64,000 nt of DNA from Bugula neritina (lineage: Eukaryota; Bryozoa; Gymnolaemata; Cheilostomatida; Bugulidae): the NCBI GenBank assembly GCA_964035545.1, contig OZ037767.1, positions 19,539,628 through 19,603,627 on the forward strand, read 5' to 3'. A model generated the notes under the pieces. That model saw nothing but the letters and a program-made list of their open reading frames with translations. It did not search any database and had not been told where the DNA came from. The number at the start of each line of letters is the position of its first letter. Position 1 is the stretch's first letter. Below, piece by piece: positions 13,201 through 38,842 of the stretch. A program made the translations under genes and the position numbers.

Positions 13201-16200
13201 ATACTATGTACTGTGACACTGTGTACTGTGATACTATGTACTGTGATACTATGTACTGTGATACTATGTACTGTGATACTGTGTACTGTGATACTGTGTA
13301 CTGTGATACTGTGTACTGTGATACTGTGATACTGTGTACTGTGATACTATATACTGTGATACTGTGTACTGTGACACTGTGTACTGTGATACTATGTACT
13401 GTGATACTATGTACTGTGATACTATGTACTGTGATACTGTGACACTATGTGCTGTGATACTATGTACTGTGATACTATGTACTGTGATACTATGTACTGT
13501 GATACTATATACTGTGATACTGTGTACTGTGACACTGTGTACTGTGACACTGTGTACTGTGATACTATATACTGTGATACTATGTACTGTAATACTATGT
13601 ACTGTGATACTATGTACTGTGACACTGTGTACTGTGACACTGTGTATTGTGACACTGTGTACTGTGATACTGTGACACTGTGGACTGTGACACTGTGTAC
13701 TGTGATACTGTGACACTATGTGCTGTGATCCTATGACCTAAGAAACTAAGAGTGGCTACACAATATTAAAGTTTTACTCGGAAGAAATGTTAGCGTGCTT
13801 AGAGTTATCTACTCATTTGTAAAATTTCTGATTCTATTTAAAAGACCAACAGAAGATATGATATAGCCTACCTTAGGTTTAGCAGGAAACGGCTTGACTG
13901 CCTTGCTTAGTTGCTGTTCAGACTTTTTTATCACCACTTCTTCGGGGACGTTCACCGAGATAGCCTGAGTGAAGGCACTGGGAGACTTGGGCCGCTCATT
14001 CAGCTTAGCAAATGTCTAAACAGTAATAAACAGACATTCAAGTGCAGGCGTTATATGGGAAGGAAACTCCGATTTCCTAGCTAAAAATTTATTCAGTGTT
14101 TCATACAAAACCATACTGTTTGATTCTTGCACTAAAATTCAGAGTTATGGGCCTGAATGACAGCAAGCCCTGTCCCCTCCCCTAAACAGTTTATGTTAAG
14201 CTTGACATCTTTCCGTTTCTACGGAAACTGTGAGTTATGTCAGAGCAGAGAAAGACTATCTGCTAAATGAAATGTTACAGTCCATACTTGTGCAGTGAAC
14301 TGCCTGCAGGTTGAATATTGAAAATTTTCAACACAAAGTTTAAACAAATTAAATATGGTGGATAACTTTGATATATTAGATGCTGCCTTCTCACTACTCT
14401 CCCTCTAAGGATATCTAAAATGCTGTTAAAAACTGCACATGTTAATATTTATTAAGTCATGTGGCATTTGACTGCCTTTCATCTTGCTATGATTTTTCAT
14501 ACTTGTTTCATAACACATCCTTTTGAAATGAGAACATTTGCTCTTACCTCAAATTTGATTTATTAGGAAGGAACACAACTCCCAAAAATTTTAAATAAAA
14601 CGAATTTAATTAATATAAGGTTATGACTGCTAAAAGTTTCTAGCAAAACTTCGAGCAAATGAGATATTTTTCCAAATAACTTTACCAAAAATGGTTTTCT
14701 AAGAGCGGATAACTCTGTTCTTAATAACTAGGAATGCAGTTTAAAGAACCAAGTAAAAGAGAAAGCAACTTCAAAGTATCCAAATTATTGCTAAAAAGCA
14801 GCCAGCTTGTGTTGTTTATAATTAACACCAATAAATTATAAGCTTTAAACTTGAAACAATAATATATGAATTATTGAAAAAGACAATTTGAAACATTCAT
14901 GTGTTATAGCTGACCAACACTAGAACATAATATGTGGGATTTATATTCTTTTTTTAACTTTCTTACCCAGGCAATGGGAAAGTACCCCTACAGGAAAGTC
15001 AAAGTGACTCAATCGCAAGAGTTGTCTTACCTTCTGTTTGACAAGATTCCTGTCAGGCTGAGAAACGGCGAGTCGATGTTTGACTGCCTCCACAATGTCG
15101 ATATTCATAGTCTGCAATCTGAGTATGTCTCGGCCTACATTCAGTGTAGTGTGCAGTTCTGGTGTGTTCAGGTGGTTGTCTTCTCTTTCTCTGATAACGC
15201 AAACACAGGGGGCAAAGGTCAACTTAGCATCAACCAAATGTATGCTCAGAAACTAATTAAGGTTAAATAAAGGTCAACTAAACAACACACAATATTTATG
15301 AGAATTGACAGAAATCTGATTATATACTTAATCTATGTATATGTTTATATGACAGTGTCTATGACATGTATAGAAACTTGTTTGCATCTGACAGAAATAT
15401 TTTCTGAAAAAATATCTGAGCTATTGAATCCTATAAAGTAGATTCCACTACGATAGTAAAGACAAAATCAATTGCCATAAAAACGTGTACATTATTTATT
15501 CTGAGTCATATTTTTCATAGGTTGGTAATAAAATAAGGTTGTTGACAATGAGCTGAGCACCAACAGGAGTAACAATACTGTGTACTCATATTATCAAATA
15601 TGGGTAAAACACTGTGAAAATGGTAGTTATCTGCCCACCTGTGTCGCTCAGCGAATACTTTACTTGACTTTGCTTGTTCCGCTCGCTTCTGCTGTCTCCG
15701 TTTACCAGATGGTTTGGAGAAAGACTCTTTCACAGAGTGGGAAGGTAACTCTACATCAACTAGTCCACAATTTTCCTTCGACACCATTTCTACCTAAAGG
15801 TGTAGAAAAAGCGTACTCAGTTTTCTATTTCATGAACTAGTAGTTTTCTGCTATGTTTTAACAAAGTTATATATCTGTGGAAATTCTACACTACATATTA
15901 CCCGGAATGCACTACCTGCACATTACCCAGAATGCACTACCTGTATATATTACCCATAATACACTATCTGTATATTACCCAGAATACACTACCTGCTTAG
16001 GTAACAAAAACCACAAGATTTACTAGAATTGAAATTCTAGTCACAAAAAACAGCTAAATTTCTGATAGTGTAAGTCACACCAATAGAGAAAAGCTGCGAG
16101 TTTCTTAACAATAGGAAATGCAGGGCGGACTAGAAACAGTTGTTACAGCGGCACTAACCTTGCGCCGAGCCCTCACTTTATCTGGACTAGTGAAGCGTAC

Positions 16201-16371
16201 GGTCTTCTTGGAGCAAGCTTGCAGTGGAGACCTTTCAGGGGTGAGACCAAGTTGAGGGTCTGGTTTAAATGGCATAGCTTGCGGGTGGGGAAAACATCTC
16301 CCAGAAAGCATTGGAATATTGTCTTTAGTGCTCTCAGCCATCACAATCATACCGTCACGGGTAACGCTTAT
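10233..16371 (-). CDS. PPP1R35: PPP1R35-like centriolar protein phosphatase 1 regulator
   Basis: Minus-strand exons: 16159-16371, 15639-15793, 15031-15190, 13872-14015 and 10233-10412; all phases join. The open frame is 283 residues from 16371, or 276 from the first ATG at 16348-16350 (human about 253). Visible features: a PP1-docking RVxF motif KKTVRFTSP (exon 1); a basic stretch KRRQQKRAEQ (exon 2); then the conserved C-terminal domain, with PELHTTLNVGRDIL matching the PVLKSSLALGLEL block of the human protein, FTQAISVNVPEEVVI matching RDLVSLQVPEEQVL, and a last exon ending FEHQQRISLWETKY, like the human FLMHRTLRRWEA end. The last exon has a strong acceptor (CCCCTTTTTGTAG) at 10413. In vertebrates the protein binds PP1 and supports centriole elongation; that role here is inferred. 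The start is uncertain: an upstream exon may exist because an AG acceptor precedes 16371. The last intron is 3.46 kb and holds two minisatellites. Confidence 0.8.
11089..11695. repeat. 23-bp minisatellite, about 26 copies
   Basis: Tandem units of the type TATATCTACGCCTTTACTTA plus CAG, with alternation of TATATC/TGTATC/TATATA and TTTACT/TTCACT variants. It lies in the last intron of the PPP1R35-like gene. Each unit carries TTACAG on the plus strand and GTAAGT on the minus strand, which is the sense strand of that gene. Long ORFs here are artefacts: 23 is not a multiple of 3, so all frames stay open. Confidence 0.95.
12816..13735. repeat. 15-bp minisatellite, about 60 copies
   Basis: Units are variants of TACTGTGATACTATG and TACTGTGACACTGTG, with occasional shorter GATACTGTGACAC steps. 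It sits in the last intron of the PPP1R35-like gene, about 135 bp after the exon that ends at 13872 (minus strand sense). ORFs coding MYCDT or VSQYI repeats on both strands are artefacts of the 15-bp period. Confidence 0.95.
15888..15995. repeat. Short tandem repeat, about 4 copies
   Basis: Diverged units of about 24-28 bp containing ATTACCCAGAATGCACTACC, in the intron between exons 1 and 2 of the PPP1R35-like gene, starting about 95 bp upstream of the exon 2 acceptor. Confidence 0.8.
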
Positions 16372-18074
16372 CTGTCAAAAAAAATAAACAACTCAAGATT
16401 AAGTTTTTTATGTGTTTGACAGTTTTGTATTCATGAAGCATGTAATAGTTCACAGCACATAGCATGCCCATCATACTAATAACGGTTTAATAGTATGATA
16501 TCAATCTTGCAACTTTTTGGTTGCAAATTTACCCTTAATTAAGTTATGGAATTTTTTCAAGCACAAAGCACTATTCTAAATACTAGCAAAATATATCATC
16601 AAATAGGTCAAAATGCAAATGCAAACAGATTTTTCGACTATTGGAAAGCAACCTTATGTAACACCTCATAATTTTGATAATTTAAATTTAATTTCTTTGG
16701 AATTTTGTTTCAACTCACAACTAATGAGGGGTTCAGAATATGTGTGATACTCCTACAGAGTTTAATTCTCAGTTCAATCTTACAGAAATTTGAACAAATC
16801 CAGTATTACATTAAGCAAACTATAATACAAACTTAATAAATAGTCTCAAACCAATTACTCCTACTGTAACTATTAACCTAGTACTTGAATTCACAACCAG
16901 TGATGACAGTGTTTATGCATACTTTCTGAATAGAGGATCTCCCAAATTGATTTTCAGCTTCAATAAAACACAACTTTATAAGTAAATTATAGATATTTAC
17001 TAATTTATTTCAGCACTAGCATTAATTTTCCTTAGAATAGATTCTACAAAATTGCCAAAATTTATGGCAAATGATTAGCAATTTCAAAATCAAGTTGATG
17101 AGCCAATAAATAAGAATAAGAACAAATCAAGTAAAACAAAAGTGGCTAACAATTTGCCTGAAGTTCACAATATGCATATCAAGTGAGCAACCAGTCAATT
17201 CAACATCAGTTTAATTTAAATTCACACCTTTATTAATTTAATTAATCGTTTTGTTTTCAATTTCATTTATATTATAACAATGAAAATAAATTTTAAGATG
17301 CTGGCATGATCATTTAATGTTAGCAAACATCATAGCACTATTTTGTGTACGAAACGACCGGTGTAGGAAATTACTTGTGTACGTTTGACAGGAACCCTTT
17401 CAGTCTTACCTTAACTCCATCATTAACACTAAGTCTAAGTACTTATTACTGTAAGTGCATTATTTATTAAATTTATTATTCATCATGATCATCGTTTCAT
17501 CTTAACAATAATATTCATATTCATATGATTATCATCAAAATGCTGAAAACTTAAACACTGTTAATGTTTTACCTTTTAGGTTGCTATTACTACTAGTACC
17601 AGTATCTTAATCTTTAACAAAGTAACATATTGATAATCCAATAACTAATAACCATTATGACTATTACTATGATTATCCCTTTAGGTATGGACCCTAGGGT
17701 TTAACCATTTATGATTATAAACTTTTAGTTTTTTACATCTACTTTGAGTTAAAGTTTATGATCTTTCAGTTTCATTGTCAAACTCATTCAGATTTTTTAA
17801 CCTATGACAATCATTATCATAAAATTATATTGAGATTCTAATTCTATGAGTAAGAGGATGACTTTTGAGTTCCAGGGTGCATGGCATTGACAAGATTCTA
17901 AGTGAAAAGTTGAAGTATTAGTACTACCATTACCGGTACCACTACTAACACTAGTACTACTACTATTACCACTATATTTACTCTCCTATTATTACCGAGT
18001 ATTATATTTAAAATTTAAATTATATTTATAATCATAGACAAAAACTATCACTATGTTTATAGAGCATAGTCTCA
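16372..18074. other. Gap upstream of PPP1R35-like exon
   Basis: AT-rich, with simple-sequence patches of ACTACTA/TTATTA type near 17930-18000. It may be the first intron or the promoter of the minus-strand gene. No exon can be supported. Confidence 0.4.
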
Positions 18075-20035
18075 CCTCATCTATTCTCACCTATCTCCGC
18101 TTTGTCCTGTTCGAGTAGCGGGTTGCTGCCGGAAGCCTAGCTCAATTAGGCTTCTTTACCTAATTCTGTTCTGAACATCCTCTCTAATGAGGGAACAATA
18201 TTAGAGATATTTTCTAATTGTATCCTGCCATCTATGCTTTGGGCGTCTACGGTTTCTCTTTCCCGTAGCTTTCATATTGTGAGCTCCTCTAATATCATAC
18301 TCTTTCTCTCTTTTGTATATATGTCCAAACCACTGTAGCCTTCTTCTCATCAGTTGCAACACATTCATTACTTTTGCTTCTTGCCTTATGCTTTCATTGG
18401 TCTTGTGCTCTTCAAGAGTAATTCCTAGGCAGGAGCGTAGCATTCTCCTCTCGCATACGCCTCACTCTTTCCGCAAGGTAATCAGCCACTAGCCATGTTT
18501 CTGCTCCGTATAGTAGCACTGGTCTGATTACTGTCTTGCAAATGAGGACCTTGAGTCTCTTTGGAACTTTCTGGTCACACAAAATCTTGGTCAGCTCCCT
18601 CAATTTATCCCAGGCTCTGCCAGTGCGCACTTGCACCTCTGTCCTGCATCCTCCATCCTGGTGAATTGTAGCCCCCCCCCCCATGTACTTGAATGTGACT
18701 TTTTGAGGCAAAGTGGCATGGTCAGAGCTATTGTATTCCTTCAATTTAATGTCATCACTGCTTTCTTTTGGTTGTAAGTACTCTGTTTTAGACCTGCTGA
18801 CTTTTAGGCTAACATCCTCTAATCACCTTCTCCAGTCCTCCAATCTTTCTCCTATGTTGTCTATACTCTCATCACATAGTACCAGATCATCTGCAAATAG
18901 CATGCTTTATGGTGTGTCTTCGCCATTTTCATCCAAGATAACATCCATTATAAATATAAAAAGTAATGGGCTTAGGGCTGAGCCCTGGTGTAGCCCAACT
19001 TCCACTTTTATTTTTCCGGTTTCTCTGCATTTTTTTACTACTCTTGTAGTGTCCTTGTACATATCTTTTGTGATATCGATGTAAGCTTCGGGTACATAGT
19101 GCTTCCTTAAACAATGCCATATTAGCTCTCTTGGGATGGTATCGTAGGCCTTTTTCATATGCATTTATTTATTAAATTCCCTGTATTTTTCCTGCAGAAT
19201 GCAAAGGCAAAACATGGGCTCAGTAGCAGATTTGCCTCTTCAAAAAAACCCATATTGGGTGTCCTTTAACTTGACCAACTCCCTTAGCCTTGCTTTGATC
19301 ACGCTTTCATAAAGTCTGAGAGAGTGGCTGAGCAACTTTATACTCCAGTAGTTACCACAGCTGAGGGGGGGTCACCTTTTTGTTTGTAAATGCGGACGAT
19401 TTCACTTTTTTGCCACTTTTTTAGTACTCCTTTTCTTATTGCTTCCCTAAAACATGTTATTCATGTTGTACTTGTGTTCTTGAGTTTCTTAATCATCTCT
19501 ATAGGGAGCTCATCAGGTATTTTTGCTTTATTTGGTTTCATTCTTTCTAACTGGTTTGTAACTTCCTCTTCTGAGATTTCTTCAACTGGACCCTGTACTT
19601 TTCCAGCTGCTGGTATTTCCGGTGTTATGTTTTTGGTATTAAATAGTTTTATGAAATATTCCTTTTATCTTTCCTTGATGTCCTTTTCCTCACTTCTAAT
19701 TTTGCCTTGTTCATCTTTGATAAACACTATGCAGTCTATATCCTTCGATCTCTTCTGCCTTGTCCTTGCTAACCTGTAAATTTTCTTTGTGCCATTTTTT
19801 TTAAATATTTATACAAGTCTTCAAAACCTTTTTTCTTTGCTGCTGCACACTTCTCTTTGCTAGTTTTAGTCAATCTTTTCTAAATCTCCTTGTCTTCAAC
19901 TGATCTTGTTCTTTTTCAGTCTTTGAAAGCTTCTTTTTTCATTTTTCACTGCTTATTGGACTTTCTTGTTTTACCACTATGATTCCTTCTCTATGTACTT
20001 TCCCCTTCTGCTGAACCCTAGTAACTTTTATAGAC
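18075..20035 (-). pseudogene. Decayed non-LTR (LINE) retrotransposon, RTE-like reverse transcriptase
   Basis: Minus-strand fragments in order from 20035 down: a linker reading KKIYRLARTRQKR and an FIKDEQGKIRSEEKD block near 19790-19680; an in-frame stop where KER*KEYF is expected to read a tryptophan; the SEEEVTNQLERMKPNKAKIP block; KAYDTIPRELIWHCLRKHYV; the GLHQGSALSPLLFIFIMDV motif; the catalytic box LFADDLVLC (FADD at 18886-18897); and a C-terminal thumb/connection region with LLYGAETW, RLQWFGHIYKR and RRRPKHRW. Frameshifts separate the blocks (for example at about 18430 and at the poly-C near 18670), so the copy is dead. The endonuclease is absent, as in the common 5' truncation of LINEs. 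RTE clade is inferred from the linker and C-terminal style only. Confidence 0.85.
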
Positions 20036-23000
20036 TTAGAGCATGCATAGTATTAGCTTAAAATGAAAATTTTAATCTTATAACTATAAGTATAACTAAT
20101 ACTAGCCTAGTATAAGACTTACTCTTAGAAATGGTATCTGTATTAGATTAGTATTACTATTAGTATTACTTATAGTTATACTCACTATTAGTATTACTAT
20201 TACTATTAGTATTAGTATTACTATTAGTATTAGCATTATTAATTTTATCATATTCAATCTCATTTAAATAATAATATAGATATTCGAATATATTTATAAC
20301 AAATATAATAATAATATTATTATTATTAAAATTTGACATAACTGATTATCATTATGATTAAGAATAACCATTGGCATTATCAATATCATTATCACTTTAT
20401 GATATCAGATTGTCTTTAAGATTATCAATATCGTATTGATATTCATAATTCATTGACATTGTGATTTACTTTTACTTGTAAAGTATAATAATTTTTCATT
20501 TTATTTTTATTAATATTCTTATAATTATATTTATTCAGTTTTACTTTTAGTTTTACTTCAAAATCAAAGTTTAAAATTTAGGAAATAATGAATAGATAGA
20601 TATTCTAATTTATATCAAGACAATTAAATTTAATATTATAATAAATAATGCAATATAATTTTCTTAAACTTAAATTAGTTTCCAGGTTTATCAAAAGTGC
20701 AAGTTCAAGCTGAGAATAACTCGAAGTTGAAGGGTTCAAACAAAATTATGATTATCATATTATTATCAATATGCTCCAATTAAAACTGCCGCTTTAAAAA
20801 GTAAACAAGTAGCTTTTTGTCAAAACCGATTCGGGCTAACGGTTTCCCTCTATCGCAAAACTTGACGCGCACCTGAACCCATTGAAACATAACTCCCAAG
20901 TTGTAATTTAGCTTCGCGTTTTCGTGTTAAGGAAGATAATTCCCTTGGCGTGGCATAATTTCTACCGTTCTGCGTCTATCTACATTGCAATTATATTTAT
21001 TTTTACGCATGTTCAAAGTAAAGTTTCCGTTTCCGGCTGGTAACCCGTTATGCAATATTAAAAATCACCTTAATATCAACTAAACATTTAAATAAATTAA
21101 GCTAGTAAATATACCCAAACCCTAAAAAGGTATTTTGCAAAAGTTTGTATCACGAGTTTTACACTGTGAAATTTAAGCACTTTTGCCCATAAGTATAAGC
21201 ACTACCTCGATTCAAAGATGTTGCGGTTGTAACTGTTACACTTACCGAGTTACTCTTACTCTTGATCTTAGTCTTGCCGTCTTACAGTTAGTGTTACAGT
21301 TTAACTTACAGTTACTGTTAGACTAAGACTTATTCTTACTTTTAGTAAACATTAATGTTACTGTTAAGATCGCTTCCACTCAGAGACTTTCAGTAATACT
21401 AATACTTACTCTTAGTCTTTTGCAGTTATAGTTGTACTTATACTTATACTTATAGTAAATGTAATAGGTATACTCGTACTGACTGAGTTGTAGCTTTACT
21501 TATAGTTACACTTATACTGACCGAGTTGTAGCACTAGCTATACTAATACTTATAATTATACTTATACTGACTGAGTTATAGTTATACTAACAGTAATTCA
21601 AATTGTAAAAGTAAACTTATTCTTCATTTCTTAAACTAAAAGTAATACTTGAAGTTATACTAATACTGTTACTGTTAGTATTACTATTGAAGGATTACTA
21701 TTAGTATAATTGATACTAATAGTAATTCATTAGTAATTCAATATGTGATCAGTGTCACTAAAAGTAAATCTAATCACTAATCAGTAAATGTAATCAGTAG
21801 GAGCAGGCGTAGCGTAGTAACTAGTACAACTTGAACTGCAACTAAAAGTAAAATTAACTGTAAGTGTAATAGTAATACTAAAACTAAAAGTATTGGTAGA
21901 CTATTAGTATAAGTATGACATTAAATTTAAGTCATAATTCATAGCTGTAACAGTGTAAGTGTGTGTGAATTGGTAAATCACTAAAGGTAAAACTAAATTA
22001 AAATGTAGTATGAATATCAATAAGCTATACCCTAGCCCTTGAGCCTAGAACCTAGAGGCTAGTAGTATTAGTTGGTTTAAAAATCAAAATAACTATTCTG
22101 ATTCAATTCTATACAGTATGCTTTAGTACCTTTTTATTATAGGGATAACATAATTAAAGTTAAACAATAGGTATTTTTTTCCATCAGATCAGTATGAGTA
22201 TCACTATCACTATGGTTGTAGTGGTACTTGTGCCTGTGGAGTATCAGTATAAGATAATTATAACATTAAATCAAAATGAAAATGGCAATGCAATGATATT
22301 GAATATTAATAATAATACCAAGTTCAACTATAGTATTTTTTCTTAATTATAATAATGTTATTGTTAATATATTTTATTATTTATAATGTTAATAGATATT
22401 CATTATGATAATCAATAAAATCTATAATTATTGTAATTGCATTATTAATTATAAATCAATTTTTAAAATAAATATGTACACTCTAATTATATTTTAATTG
22501 TAATTTATATATACGTAGTGGTAATATAGGTAATGTCGTTCAAGTAATTATGGAATAGTTATGATCACTTGAAGTTTATTTGTATTACTATTAGTTTTAG
22601 CTTAAGTTTATTTAATTTTTTTTATTGATGCCATTGTAACCGTTGTTATCTTGTCTTTGATTGCTCTCCGGAGAATGCTACATCTAGAGCTCGCTTTTGT
22701 CTTTCTCTAAGCTCACCAGCAACTTGAGTCACAATTGATTCACTTATGATATTTTCAATCATATTGATAATGACGTAATTAATAATTTAAATTATATTTG
22801 TATTATTACTTTAATTCATAAATTAAATTTCAACTTGTTATAAATAACAATTTTAATTACAATTTCAATATGAATAACAATATAAATATCTGTCAATACC
22901 TGTTAATATTTTTCTTCGCACTAAACGAAAACATCCTGTTGGGTAGAAAGGGTGTGCATGTAGTTGTATGCATCTGTAACTAGTTAATATATCAATAATA

Positions 23001-23617
23001 ATAATATATATACAGTAATTTACAAGAAATTCATAACAGGCTTTATTAGCCGGTCTGTAGTAAGAATACAGTGTTTGCTGTATTTGATCCAACATTTGAG
23101 TCTCTAATTAGCTGTAGGCCTATAGTAGAAAACTATTGGAATATTTTTTTGTACTAATTAATCGCGTGGTTTTTCTTAAGCCTTAAACTTGCTCTGAACT
23201 GTTGAGAATGTTTGTTCAATCAGTGAGTGCTGGGTGGTATTCCTCTGTAGATAAAATTTGATTAAGCAGACACATGCATTTATTTTCTCTTCTGGGTGCT
23301 AGGGGTTTTATTCAAAGTTTATCCATAGCCAAGTTTAAATCTTCCTGTCTTTTTATGCTGCATATGAAAACAAACAGCATCTGGCAATGTCACTTTTATA
23401 AACGAAGTTCAAACAGCACAAGTATATTCTAGACGTGGTAGATATAAAGTCTGATAAGCTTTGGCCTGTTGCGCCAACTGTGGTGCTCTTATAACTATGC
23501 CCAGTTGTTTTCTTGCTCTTAGGACCTTCTCATGAATATGTGTATCAAACTTACAATAAGAATATTAGAATTCAAATTGAATACACTTGCAGGCGGTGTC
23601 TGCATGGTCAGGTGACG
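20036..23617. other. AT-rich gap with degenerate simple repeats and one CpG-bearing patch
   Basis: Contains diffuse TAGTATTACTAT-type repeats (20100-20240) and CTTATACTGACTGAGTTATA-like repeats (about 21240-21900). A patch at about 20820-21060 has many more CG dinucleotides than its surroundings and could be a promoter. The last 100 bases or so before 23618 should hold the SDHB 5' UTR. Confidence 0.4.
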
Positions 23618-27494
<3,877 letters not shown>

Positions 27495-27578
27495 AATTCA
27501 TTGCAGCATTGCTTTGTTATGACTGATTTCTTTAATAGATCACAGGCTCTCTCCACAATATGCTGCCTGTTTGCATTC

Positions 27579-27584
27579 AATAAA
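27579..27584 (+). promoter_or_regulatory. Poly(A) signal of SDHB
   Basis: AATAAA 85 bases after the TGA stop (27492-27494), followed by a T-rich region (CTTCTTTTT at 27606). Confidence 0.6.
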
Positions 27585-27599
27585 ATATTGTATTCAAGG

Positions 27600-29303
27600 A
27601 GTTGTCTTCTTTTTAAGCATATGGAGAGTACTCTAATTTTCTTTATTTTTGTATCAAATAATTGTAAACTTTTCAGTCTAAATATTGTCAGATAATTACT
27701 ATTCACTGATCTGAACTGCTTTGTGTTTTTATGGAATGAGAGCCAGGTATAAAATTTATCAAATTATATTATAGTACAAATAGACTTCAAAGTTACAGCT
27801 ATTGGTTTTTGTTCTACATTATAGAACTATTCTACTAGAAAGCGCTTGTCGCAGAAATACTTGATACAGGATGTTAACTTGTATAGAAATAGGCCAACCT
27901 TGTTAACCAGTGTCAACTTTTTCATTTCGTCGAGACTAAATATCATTAATGCCACACACTAGTACTAGTTACTGAATGTTATAAGTTAAAATATAAGGTA
28001 AATGCTGGAAACACAACTCCAACAAAAGCATGAGCTTGCCTTCAAATACCTCTTACTAACACTGACTGTACATCAGATATAATATAGTCCAAGTGTTGTT
28101 GATACTCCAACAATTCCCTCAATTTAACCAATTGTGTAGTATTGCACTTCTAAATACAAAATATGACATTTACTTGTACTTTTTAGCTGGTCATATTGCC
28201 CAAGTAGAGCACATGAATTATTATAGTGTTTGTATTGAAATAACAGTGTATCTTTATATGTCAATAGGCACCAGCATCTACATATTTCATCAGTTAATAA
28301 AGTGTGTTTGTCATTATCCTTAGAAAGGATGTGCCCTGTTCATTTTGGGGTTGGCTGGGAATGTGGGGCCCTCTAAATAGAAAATGGCCAGGACATGCAT
28401 ATTCTTTACTATTCATTTGTTTTATGCTAAAGCATTATTTTTGCATCTACTAGGACTGCTACCTGCTTAGTAGACTTCAATGCTCTGAGAAACAATATCA
28501 GCCGTTGCTTAAAAGTTATATGTTATCTCAAAAAAATTGTTTAGTTAAATAGTAAACAAAACAACAGCAATCAATAGGGAGGAAAAAGTCAGTTTTAAAT
28601 ATCATTTTATATCTACTTGTTGATAAATAATTTCAGCTAGGTAGCCTTTTTTGTCAGATATTCTTAATGTAACAATTATAGTTATATGCATGCTTTATTA
28701 CCTTTAATAACTATTGTGGCAATATTACTATTTCAACATACATTCATGTTTTTAGCATTGAACGGTGTCTTGAAAGATAAATAAATATCAAAACTATAAA
28801 CCATCACCCATATTAACGTTTTGAGGCTTCTACTGTCTAAATAGGATTTTGTTTCTTAGCAGGCCCCAACTGATACATGCATAATATATTCTAGGCCCGC
28901 GATAACTAAAGCTCTGTTAGACAGAACAGGTTTCTGCTTTGTTGGGTATATTTATTACCAAACAGATAATATGTCTCCTATTTATTTTCCCTTTTTTGAG
29001 TTTCAGTGCACTGCTTGGACAGTAAAGGGTGTTGTGTTGTGTTTCCCCAGTAGCCTCTGTGGTGTGATGGTAGCACACTTGCTTGCAAGCCAGAAGACTG
29101 GGGTTCGATTTCCAGTGATAGCAATTATTTTACAAAGGGAGGCTTCTATATGCTGCAAAAACAAAGAAATTCAGAAGAATGCCTTTCAAGGGTTTTATTG
29201 TTAGCCTATCAGCTCATTTTTACACTTATTTACTTAAGCAGTCAATTAGGTTCAGGGTGCTATACAGTACACTAGACTATTCGGTCTAGATAACTTGCCA
29301 GGC
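27600..29303. other. Gap between SDHB and the first fucosyltransferase
   Basis: AT-rich, with no recognisable coding exon. It contains a tRNA-like SINE fragment near 29050-29120 and presumably the promoter of the following gene. Confidence 0.45.
29050..29120 (+). mobile_element. tRNA-like SINE head or tRNA pseudogene
   Basis: Contains an A-box-like TGGTGTGATGGTAGCAC, an anticodon-arm-like GCTTGCAAGC and a B-box GGTTCGATTTCC with a T-stem CTGGG/TTCCAG. The sequence after the T-arm does not pair with the 5' end to make an acceptor stem, so it is more likely a SINE fragment or pseudogene than a working tRNA. Confidence 0.5.
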
Positions 29304-38239
<8,936 letters not shown>

Positions 38240-38408
38240 TAGCTCATTTATCAACAGTTTTACTCCTATTATAATTAGACAACATAAATGACATTGTTTG
38301 TTAGGCTAACCTCACAAATTGTTATTAGAAATTGCTGCTATAATATATGAACTTATATGTGATGAAAAGAACCACTTCATGGTACAGTTGTTTTATAGAA
38401 CAAAAATA

Positions 38409-38567
<159 letters not shown>

Positions 38568-38730
38568 GCCTGAGGAGTGCCGAAGAGGCATGAAACTATT
38601 AGTAGTGCAATAAAACAACATCTATATAATTAAATTGCTCTTTTCCTCAATAATATAATTGCTCATTATTATACACATAATAATTTGAGCACTTTTTTAT
38701 CTGCTTTTTTTTAAAAATCCCATGATACAA

Positions 38731-38842
<112 letters not shown>

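Noticed and set aside
12980-13716. ORFs coding MYCDT and VSQYI repeats on both strands
   Set aside because: A product of the 15-bp minisatellite; open on both strands and in several frames, with no start context or neighbours.
14932-15270. 112-codon plus-strand ORF
   Set aside because: It lies opposite a PPP1R35-like exon, whose minus-strand reading is conserved and spliced in phase.
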